Shown one piece after another: positions 1 to 6,793 of a stretch of 14,654 bases of DNA (its first letter is position 1; each line of letters begins with the position of its first letter). Both the position numbers and the translations under genes were made by a program. This stretch comes from an uncultured Lachnospiraceae bacterium. Its GTDB lineage: Bacteria > Bacillota > Clostridia > Lachnospirales > Lachnospiraceae. The notes beneath the pieces are model-generated. The model made no database searches, was not told the DNA's origin, and worked only from the letters and a program-made list of their open reading frames with translations. The stretch is taken from NCBI GenBank assembly GCA_910579495.1, contig CAJTVD010000002.1, forward strand, positions 39,700-54,353. Reading direction: 5' to 3'.

Positions 1-238
1 CTGCCGTAGGGCCGGAAATCTGTACCCGGCTTCCTCCCAGGAACGCAATCACAAACCCTGCCACAATAGCGGTATAGAGCCCTCTTTCCGGGCTTACACC
101 AGATGCAAGGGCCAGGGCAATGGAAAGAGGCAGGGCAATAATCGCCACAATCACCCCTGCAACCACATCTTTTACAAGCTGCTCCCCTGTATAGTTTTTC
201 ATCACGGAAAACAGCTTTGGCTTTAACTTACTTTTCAT
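1..238 (-). CDS. SulP-family inorganic anion transporter, N-terminal part (cut by window edge)
   Basis: Reading the minus strand from the ATG at 238 gives an open frame of 79 codons that leaves the window at position 1. After a short basic N-terminus (MKSKLKPKLF) comes VKDVVAGVIVAIIALPLSIA, the usual first membrane segment of SulP/SLC26 transporters, then ASGVSPERGLYTAIV and GGSRVQISGPTA. The last is close to the highly conserved SulP signature after the second membrane segment. Known members move sulfate, bicarbonate or other anions across the cytoplasmic membrane, often with a C-terminal STAS domain; neither substrate nor STAS domain can be judged here. A GAGGAA ribosome binding site lies about 6 bases before the ATG. 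The gene starts 32 bases after the miaB stop on the same strand with no terminator visible between, so the two are probably co-transcribed. Confidence 0.9.
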   Translation of the reverse strand, partial: MKSKLKPKLFSVMKNYTGEQLVKDVVAGVIVAIIALPLSIALALASGVSPERGLYTAIVAGFVIAFLGGSRVQISGPTA

Positions 239-270
239 TTTTTCTTCCTCATAAGATTTTTATTGCTTCT

Positions 271-1725
271 TTATTCCCTGGCAATTTCCCCAAGATAATA
301 AAAACCATGGCATTCCTTTAAACAGACAGGCACAATCTGTCCGATAAGGCTTTGGTCCCCTTGAAAATGTACAATGGTATTGTTGGAGAGCCGTCCCGTT
401 AGCAAAGAACCGTCCTGCTGGTTTACTTCTTCCACCAGCGCCTCCAGCGTCTGCCCCTCCAGGCGGCTTATCTGTTCCCTGGCTGTTTCCTGGACTACCT
501 TTAAAAGCCGTCCGAATCCCTCCTTTACCGTTTCCTCCGGCGTCTGGTTTTCCATAGCGGCTGCTGGCGTGCCTGTACGTTTGGAATAAATAAAAGTGAA
601 CGCATTGTCATATTTTGCTTTTCGCACTACGTCAATAGTCTCATCCACATCCTCCGGCTGCTCCCCGGGAAATCCCACAATAATATCAGTTGTGATAGCA
701 ATATCCGGGATCTCCCTTCTGATCTTTTCCACCAAGGCCAGATACTGCTCCTTGGTATAGCGCCTGTTCATGGCACTTAAGATCCGGGTAGAGCCGGACT
801 GCAGGGGCAGATGGAGATGCCTGCAAATTTTTTTGGACTCTTTCATCACCTGTATCAGCCCGTCGGATAAATCCTTGGGATGGGAAGTCATAAAACGGAT
901 TCTCTGGAGCCCCTCTATTTTCTCAATTTCCCCAAGGAGCTGGGCAAAAGAAATGGGGTTTTCCAGATTTTTCCCGTAAGAATTTACATTCTGCCCCAGG
1001 AGCATGACCTCTATGACACCTTCCGCCACAAGTGCCTTAATTTCGGAAAGGATATCCTCCGGCTTCCGGCTTCTCTCCCGCCCCCTCACATAGGGGACAA
1101 TACAATAGCTGCAAAAATTGTTGCAGCCAAACATAATGTTAATGCCGGATTTAAAGGGATACTTGCGCTCTACGGGTAAATTCTCCACAATCTGGTCTGT
1201 ATCCTGCCAGATGTCTACCACCATCCCCTCCGCTTCCAGCATACCATATAAGAGCTCGCCAAACTTATAAATATTATGGGTTCCGAAAATCAAATCCACG
1301 AAGGAATAGCTTTTCCTTATTTTCTCAAGGGCAGAAGGCTCCTGCATCATACAGCCGCACAGCGCCACCTTCAGGGATGGATTCCTTTTTTTCAGGCTGT
1401 TTAAATGGCCAAGCCGCCCATAAACCTTTTGGTTGGCGTTATCCCTGACAGTACAGGTGTTGTAAATGACAAAATCGGCCTCTTCCTCCCCTTCTGTCAA
1501 AATATAACCCGCGCTCTCTAAAATTCCTGCCAGCTTTTCTGAATCTCGGGCGTTCATCTGGCAGCCCATGTTGACCACACAGGCTCTGGGCCGGCGGCAG
1601 TTTTTTTCTTCAAAACCCTCTGCCCATTTTTGGCACCTGGCAATAAAGTAATACTGCCTTTCCGGTTCCTGTACCGGCAGTTCTGTACTTAAATTAATGT
1701 TTTCCGGGTTGATTTTGTTATACAT
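271..1725 (-). CDS. miaB: tRNA-2-methylthio-N6-dimethylallyladenosine synthase MiaB
   Basis: MiaB is a cytoplasmic radical-SAM enzyme that adds a methylthio group to i6A37 of tRNAs reading UNN codons. The order of domains is complete. The N-terminal UPF0004 domain has three cluster cysteines (NMGCQMN, YNTCTVRDNA, CGCMMQE; Cys55, 91 and 125 from the chosen start). The radical-SAM core has GCNNFCSYCIVPYVRGRERS (Cys201, 205, 208). The C-terminus carries a TRAM-like domain (from about LEGQTLEALVEEV). The conserved arginine-rich PYVRGRERSR stretch separates MiaB from MtaB and RimO. The frame is open back to an ATG at 1773, but the promoter at 1782-1810 would start transcription at about 1775. That leaves no room for a ribosome binding site at 1773, whereas AGGA sits 7 bases before the ATG at 1725. 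The chosen start gives 484 residues, close to E. coli MiaB (474). Confidence 0.96.
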   Translation of the reverse strand: MYNKINPENINLSTELPVQEPERQYYFIARCQKWAEGFEEKNCRRPRACVVNMGCQMNARDSEKLAGILESAGYILTEGEEEADFVIYNTCTVRDNANQKVYGRLGHLNSLKKRNPSLKVALCGCMMQEPSALEKIRKSYSFVDLIFGTHNIYKFGELLYGMLEAEGMVVDIWQDTDQIVENLPVERKYPFKSGINIMFGCNNFCSYCIVPYVRGRERSRKPEDILSEIKALVAEGVIEVMLLGQNVNSYGKNLENPISFAQLLGEIEKIEGLQRIRFMTSHPKDLSDGLIQVMKESKKICRHLHLPLQSGSTRILSAMNRRYTKEQYLALVEKIRREIPDIAITTDIIVGFPGEQPEDVDETIDVVRKAKYDNAFTFIYSKRTGTPAAAMENQTPEETVKEGFGRLLKVVQETAREQISRLEGQTLEALVEEVNQQDGSLLTGRLSNNTIVHFQGDQSLIGQIVPVCLKECHGFYYLGEIARE

Positions 1726-1781
1726 ATTTTTTCCTGGCTTTTCCTCATCTACACATACTTTTTTCCAAGTCATACCCAGCC

Positions 1782-1810
1782 ATTATACTTCAAATATGTG
1801 TTTTTATCAA
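1782..1810 (-). promoter_or_regulatory. Sigma-A-type promoter for miaB
   Basis: On the minus strand, TTGATA (1810-1805) is followed by a 17-base spacer and a perfect TATAAT (1787-1782). This matches the housekeeping consensus at 5 of 6 and 6 of 6 positions with ideal spacing. The predicted start of transcription is about 1775, giving a leader of roughly 50 bases before the miaB ATG at 1725. No operator or riboswitch-like structure was seen in the leader. Confidence 0.8.
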
Positions 1811-2007
1811 CAAATACTGATTATTTCTTTTTCCATTCCTTCTGTTCCTGCCTGATATAGCCCTTCCACTCTTTCCAGGCGCCACATTGCCAAACTGCCA
1901 TAATTACCTCTTTGCCGGTTTTGTGCCTATCACTGTATTGTATGGCTCTCTCTTGGGCTTCCTTCCCAGTAATGCTGCTGTCAAGAAAATTTCCAGAAGG
2001 TTGAATA

Positions 2008-3758
2008 TTAAGCGTTGATTTTGCTGCCGATAAGCACCCGTTTTCCACAAAAAGCAAAACCATATTTCCGTATACGTTCCTGGGGGATTCCTTTTGCTGT
2101 AAGGTTTGACTGATAACACTTCTCATCTATCTGCTGCAACGCTTTCTGGACAGTATCAAAGAGCCCTGCTTCTTCTTTTTCCTGCACTTTAAACTCTATA
2201 ATGATTGCATCGTCTGTAAATGGTTTCCTGGGCTCTAGCATAATGTCATATCTTCCAAATCCACTTTCACGGTTTGAGGTAATTACATATCTATCGGCAA
2301 GCTCTACTATCAGCCCCAACACAAAACCATGGTAGAACCGTTCCGCCCCATCCCTGGATGGCTTTTTTCTTCCAGAACTGTTTCCGGTGTCAAAATAACT
2401 GAACACTTCTGATGTCACCCTGTTCATATAATTGTTCATAGCCTTTAAATCGCCAAGCAGCAAAGCGTTGACCAAATCACTATAACCCATGCCAGAACCA
2501 GAAAACCATTTCCGTACCATATTGCGGAACATAATCGTCACTTCAAAGTTAGTCATCTCTAATTCATACTCCTGCTTCCACTGCAAAAATTCGGTGATAT
2601 GGGATTTAAAACCTTTCACTTTTAAGTAGCCGCTGGCAAGCAGGAAACTCCATACAGCCTGTTCCTCACCATTTAATTGGTCATAGACAATCTGTTCGTC
2701 CAGTTCCATTTGAATGCTTTCCCCCTGCAGCAGCAACTCAAAAGTCTTCTTAATATTGGGATTCCCTTCCCTTATCAGCTTCCCTGCAAGGCTATTGGAG
2801 CTGGTATTAGCCCAATAGCTTCCCACTTCTTTTTTGTCCAAAAAATTAATTATGGACCAAGGATTGTAAATCTCCCGGTTTCCCCCAAAAGAAAAGCCAT
2901 CATACCATTCTTTAATTTGCAGTCTGTATTGGGAAAGGTGATATTCATCCAAAGCTGCCATCACTTCCTTTTCTGTAAAACCAAAACAGTCTGTATATTT
3001 TTTAGAAGTTGTTGTGATTACTTCGAGGTTATTCAGATCAGAAAATATGGATTCTTTACTAATCCTGGTAATTCCTGTCATAAGGGCACGTTCTATATAA
3101 GGATTGGCCTTAAATGTTGCGTTAAACAAATTTCTGGTAAAAGCAGCCATTTCTTCCCAATATCCATTTATATAGGCCTCCTGCATGGGTGTATCATACT
3201 CATCCAGAAGAATAATTACCCTTTTCCCATAATATTTCATCAGAAAATTTGACAGGGCATTCAAAGAATCTGCCGCAATATAATCCTCCATATCCCATGA
3301 AACCTTCCGGAAGTATTCTTTTTCCTTTTCATTTAATTTCCACTATTCAGTAAAAAATCAAATTTATTGTATAAATCAGTGATAATCTGGCAAATTCTTT
3401 TTTTGGCATTGAGGAAGCCTGTTTCCTTTATCTTTGCAAAGCTAAAGGCAATCACAGGCCATGTTCCCTGAAGCTTTTGGTATTTATTATCTGGAATGGT
3501 TTCCCCATCAGAAGATTTTGCCTGCCATATGGAAAGCCCCTCAAATAGTTCCCCCCTGCCTGCATACGCCAGGGAAAAAAATTTCTCCAGCATACTCATA
3601 TTTAACGTTTTTCCGAACCTTCTTGGCCTTGTAATCAAAGTCACGTCATCATCCGTTTCCCACCACTGCCTGATGAAATCCGTTTTATCCACATAAAAAT
3701 TATTGTTTAGACGAACTTTTTCAAAATCCTGTTTGCCAATTCCGACTTTTCTTGCCAT
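2008..3758 (-). pseudogene. AAA-ATPase-like / PD-(D/E)XK nuclease-like protein, frameshifted
   Basis: Two open frames are halves of one gene. The 5' half (start ATG 3758, GGGGAG ribosome binding site at 3766-3771) carries YVDKTDFI and the Walker A-like RPRRFGKT (residues 44-51). It ends at a TAA at 3333-3335. The 3' half, one frame over, carries VIILLDEYDTPM (Walker B-like), TGITRISKESIF, YNPWS, and a C-terminal YDIML...IIIEFK motif typical of the PD-(D/E)XK fold. Adding one A to the A3 run at 3337-3339 joins LLNSG to KLNEKEKEYFRKVSWDMEDY and yields exactly 583 residues, a normal length for this architecture (AAA-ATPase-like plus PDDEXK_9 families). The true function of this family is unknown; members are often numerous in gut Clostridia and Bacteroidetes. 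A sequencing error in the A run is the main alternative to a real mutation. An upstream ATG at 3779 lacks a ribosome binding site. Confidence 0.88.
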
Positions 3759-3811
3759 GGATTCTCTCCCCTTGTGCATGGTAGATGGATGATTTTTGTT
3801 TTCTCGTTTAT

Positions 3812-3840
3812 AGTATAGCCGTTTTGGGGGGTAAAATCAA
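3812..3840 (-). promoter_or_regulatory. Sigma-A-type promoter for the AAA-ATPase-like/PD-(D/E)XK gene
   Basis: On the minus strand, TTGATT (3840-3835) is followed by a 17-base spacer containing a run of six C and then TATACT (3817-3812). The predicted transcript starts near 3805, about 45 bases before the ATG at 3758. It is the only promoter-like pair I see between the glycan operon and this gene, so the two are probably separate transcription units. Confidence 0.65.
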
Positions 3841-3884
3841 TGGGAGAGCTAGTCCTATCCAGGGATTTTATCATAAAGGCGGTT

Positions 3885-3966
3885 AGCTATTCATAATGCA
3901 TATATGTATATAAAAATTTTTAATGTTACCTGTTTCATACCAAGTTTCCAGGAGTGTATGATAGCT
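3885..3966. repeat. Imperfect inverted repeat in the AT-rich spacer after the glycan operon
   Basis: AGCTATTCATA at 3885-3895 is nearly the reverse complement of TATGATAGCT at 3957-3966 (10 pairs with one bulged T). The right arm overlaps a second, smaller pairing (TCATAC 3935-3940 with GTATGA 3956-3961), so two alternative folds exist. It lies 10 bases past the stop of the last operon gene. It is not a textbook terminator: stems are AT-rich and there is no clean T run directly after either stem, though an A5T5 tract lies at about 3913-3922. Confidence 0.35.
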
Positions 3967-3975
3967 GTTTCTTTT

Positions 3976-4746
3976 TTACCTTGCCAAACGTCCATACTCC
4001 TTATTCCTTTTTAATTTTTCAATGAACCTAATTTTCTCAGATATGTCACAAACATTATTTTTTAATAAAAAATCAATTTCATAAATATCAATACTATTAT
4101 GACATTTGTAGATATAGTTCTCTAAATTACAATTTTTATATTGCTCAGTTTTTTTCTCATCAAATAAATTGGGACAATCTGATTTCCAAAAAATATTTCT
4201 CTTTATTTCATTTGCGGGAATTCCACCATAAATTGTATTCGACGCTATTTCTTTACCTGTCACAAGAGAATTACTCCCAACAACACTTCCTGAACCGATT
4301 ATTGTCCCCTTTAAAATTGTGGCAAATTGTCCAATCCATACATGATCCCCGATAAAAACACTTTTGCTATCATTCAATCTATCCCCTGATTGAATATCAT
4401 AAATCAAATGACCATCAGCAGTCATAATATTAATACCATATGAAAAAGCACCACCTTTTCCAATAACAATATTTTGATGTTCTTGTACAAGGACATTTAA
4501 TAAACCATTCATATAATTATTCTCATCTATAAAGAAAACCGAATTATTATATATCCTTACATTAAGACAATAATCATAACAGTTACTGCATAGATAAACT
4601 AAATTTCCCTGTCCTACAAAAGTTATTTTACAATTCAGTAACCTAACACCCTTTTCGCAATAAATCATATTATTTTCAGCCTGTATATCAATATATGAAT
4701 TATGAAATTGAGGAATACCCCCCCACACACATTGTGCACCTTTCAT
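3976..4746 (-). CDS. Left-handed beta-helix (hexapeptide-repeat) O-acyltransferase
   Basis: The protein (256 residues) is a parallel beta-helix acyltransferase, probably using acetyl-CoA to O-acetylate a surface glycan or its precursor in the cytoplasm. Visible marks are irregular hexapeptide coils from about residue 20, TADGHLIYD near residues 109-117 with the likely catalytic His113, IGDHVWIG (132-139), IIGSGSVVGSNSLVTGKEI and the closing YGGIPANEIKRN (about 173-184). The DGHxIYD plus IGDHVWIG pair is typical of capsule and LPS-type acetyltransferases. A tail of about 70 residues after the helix has no motif I recognise. The ATG at 4746 overlaps the stop of the upstream gene as ATGA, so translation is likely coupled; AGAGGA lies just before it. 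A GTG at 4758 would add four residues and lacks a well-placed site. It is the last gene of the glycan operon. Confidence 0.85.
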   Translation of the reverse strand: MKGAQCVWGGIPQFHNSYIDIQAENNMIYCEKGVRLLNCKITFVGQGNLVYLCSNCYDYCLNVRIYNNSVFFIDENNYMNGLLNVLVQEHQNIVIGKGGAFSYGINIMTADGHLIYDIQSGDRLNDSKSVFIGDHVWIGQFATILKGTIIGSGSVVGSNSLVTGKEIASNTIYGGIPANEIKRNIFWKSDCPNLFDEKKTEQYKNCNLENYIYKCHNSIDIYEIDFLLKNNVCDISEKIRFIEKLKRNKEYGRLAR

Positions 4747-6746
4747 AGTCCTCTGCACTCGTTATTCTCATTTTCCTTTCCCCTTAATAAATCCTCTAAC
4801 ACAAACTTATTCAATTTGTCTAATATCTCTTTATAATAAAATTTTTGATAGTGGCTTGGACTTGCACCTCCAGGAATTGGACTTTCTATATCACTTACAT
4901 AGTTTGTATTTCTCATATCAATTACCCTAATATCCGGTGCTATCTGAAGTAAGATGTTATCTATTTCATCCCATCTTATATTATTTCTTTTTATATATGG
5001 TATGCCGTCCCATTGATTTCTTTCTCCTGTTTTTTCATTTATTTTCCAATAGCTAAAACGTCCTTGTAATAGAAAAATATTTCTTTCCGGTATGTATTTT
5101 TTTATTTTGTTGATAAATTTTTCTGCATAGATTCTATACAATTTTTTATAATTCTTTGTTCCTGGCTCTAACATATTGCTTAAAGCCAAGACTGGCATTA
5201 ATTTGGATCTTATAAGGTACTTATTATATGTTATATAACTGCCATCTTCTATTTCAGCTATAGGCCTGGTCGCATCTACATAATTATCTATTATCAAATA
5301 TTCTGCTCCACTATCTGCAAATTTTTCAAAAAAATCTTTATTAAATTCTGTTGGTAAATATAATCTGGCCTCTTTCCCAAAATCATTTTCATTATAATAC
5401 TCTTTTTTGCACGGTTTCGATGCAATACTTATCAACGAACTATGGAACTGCGTGTAGACACATTCATAAAATCTCTTATAATCAGGGTTAAAGTATGAAT
5501 CTGATTTAAATACACTTCTTGAAAAACATGTCCCCAAGACAGCTATTTTTACTTTTATACGATCCTTAAATACTCCTTCATGTGTATAAATTGATAATTT
5601 ATAATCTGAGTTAAAAAAGAAACATATTTTCACCTGGTCTGATATAGCAAAATATCCCGTTTCTTTCCTTTTACTACAATAAATCGGAAGCAATTCTCCA
5701 TTTATCAATAAATACACATCCCAAAATTCGCCATGCCCTTTTATCAATTTTCCAATTGTGGAATCATCCCTTATATCAATTTTAATTGTATTAAATTGTA
5801 GATTTACTTTATCTCTACAATTTAAGCTATATTCATATTGCCGTCCATATGCTCTTTTTTTAAATACCACTTCAGCCATCATATCTTTTGTAACAATGTT
5901 ATTTACAAGCGTAATTAATACACACCCTTCATGTAATTGAATCCCTTGTACCTCTATCTTCTTTTCTTCCTCAATTTCTATCTGTAAACTGAGATTTTTT
6001 CCATTTGATTGATAAAGACTACTTAAATATCCAGTGTTGTCAATAAAATATCTATCTGCACTATATATCTCACCTAATGTACATTGAAACGCTGGATATA
6101 AAAAATATTCAGCTTTCATCCTTCCTTCAGAAACTATTATTTTGAAATCAAAAAATTTAGGTTGTATATATTCTGATATCAATTTCCCATAGGGCAAAAG
6201 AGCCTCCATATTACATTCATTAGATATATCACCTATAAGATATTTGTCTTTCTCATATTGCCAAAGTTCTTTTGTGATGCGTTCAGCAATAACCAGTTGA
6301 ATTTTCCTGTTTTTCTTTTTTAATATATTGGGAACTATTATTGCTGTCCTTAACATATTATTGTTGATATTCATGAACTGTGCCTGAAATAAAAAATAAT
6401 TCTTTCTTATATAAATACCAATTCCTTTTAAATCAATTTTCATCTCAAGTGAATATATTCCAAAATCATATTTTTTTGCTTCAATATTGCTGCATTCCAG
6501 AATAACATTTTTACTGTTAAAGTCATCACTACAAATATATAATACTAAATCTGATTCAATAACCAATTCTCCAAATATAGCTATAGGAACCAACCACCAC
6601 CGATAATTTTTACCAGTGACGTAGCTAGTCAATTCAATTACAATTGGCATACCTTTATACTCACCTGCCAAATAACACCATTCAATTTGTAACTGAGTAA
6701 ATATATGCCAACCAAATTCTTCCATTACTATATTCTCTATTACCAT
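4743..6746 (-). CDS. SGNH-like (DUF6270-like) protein with a large beta-rich N-terminal extension
   Basis: The C-terminal part (about residues 398-655) begins IKVKIAVLGTCFSRSVF. The G(S/T)CxxR motif right after a first beta strand is how DUF6270/SGNH-fold proteins of polysaccharide loci start. Later come YLIIDNYVDATRP, FLLQGRFSYW and a terminal VIDMR...GGASPSHYQKFYY. In that last stretch His632 sits where SGNH enzymes place the catalytic histidine. The usual nucleophile serine is not obvious: the first block reads GTC rather than GDS or GSC. Residues 1-397 are rich in predicted beta strands and I cannot assign them; WDVYLLINGE (342-351) resembles accessory segments in the neighbouring fusions. 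No signal peptide or membrane segment is seen, so it probably acts in the cytoplasm. The ribosome binding site AAGGA lies 9 bases before the ATG. Its stop overlaps the next gene. A role in acyl transfer or hydrolysis on the glycan is inference. Confidence 0.7.
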   Translation of the reverse strand: MVIENIVMEEFGWHIFTQLQIEWCYLAGEYKGMPIVIELTSYVTGKNYRWWLVPIAIFGELVIESDLVLYICSDDFNSKNVILECSNIEAKKYDFGIYSLEMKIDLKGIGIYIRKNYFLFQAQFMNINNNMLRTAIIVPNILKKKNRKIQLVIAERITKELWQYEKDKYLIGDISNECNMEALLPYGKLISEYIQPKFFDFKIIVSEGRMKAEYFLYPAFQCTLGEIYSADRYFIDNTGYLSSLYQSNGKNLSLQIEIEEEKKIEVQGIQLHEGCVLITLVNNIVTKDMMAEVVFKKRAYGRQYEYSLNCRDKVNLQFNTIKIDIRDDSTIGKLIKGHGEFWDVYLLINGELLPIYCSKRKETGYFAISDQVKICFFFNSDYKLSIYTHEGVFKDRIKVKIAVLGTCFSRSVFKSDSYFNPDYKRFYECVYTQFHSSLISIASKPCKKEYYNENDFGKEARLYLPTEFNKDFFEKFADSGAEYLIIDNYVDATRPIAEIEDGSYITYNKYLIRSKLMPVLALSNMLEPGTKNYKKLYRIYAEKFINKIKKYIPERNIFLLQGRFSYWKINEKTGERNQWDGIPYIKRNNIRWDEIDNILLQIAPDIRVIDMRNTNYVSDIESPIPGGASPSHYQKFYYKEILDKLNKFVLEDLLRGKENENNECRGL

Positions 6747-6765
6747 GCCACATCATCCTTACAGT

Positions 6766-6783
6766 ATCGTATTTATATACGAT
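6766..6783 (-). promoter_or_regulatory. Intergenic stem-loop before the SGNH-like gene
   Basis: In the 47-base gap between the GT4 gene and the SGNH-like gene, ATCGTAT and ATACGAT form a perfect 7-pair stem with a 4-base loop. The stem ends 5 bases before the AAGGA ribosome binding site at 6756-6760. No T run follows, so it does not look like an intrinsic terminator. It may tune translation or mRNA stability of the last two genes. Confidence 0.5.
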
Positions 6784-6793
6784 TTTAACTTTG

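Noticed and set aside
1821..2126. Open frame of about 100 codons on the minus strand overlapping the 3' end of the AAA-ATPase-like gene
   Set aside because: Its first third lies inside the conserved C-terminus of the real gene in another frame. It has no ribosome binding site and matches no family I recognise. The part in 1811-2007 could be an old remnant, but nothing supports a function.
2677..3252. Plus-strand open frame of 191 codons
   Set aside because: It lies antisense to conserved AAA-ATPase-like/PD-(D/E)XK sequence, has no family resemblance and no ribosome binding site; it is a shadow.
3333..3360. Programmed -1 frameshift at the T TTT TTA heptamer near 3350-3356, which is in the correct slippery phase
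   Set aside because: A slip there reads ACT GAA TAG and stops before reaching the second half. Between that TAG and the zero-frame TAA there is no slippery heptamer, so a plain one-base deletion explains the break better.
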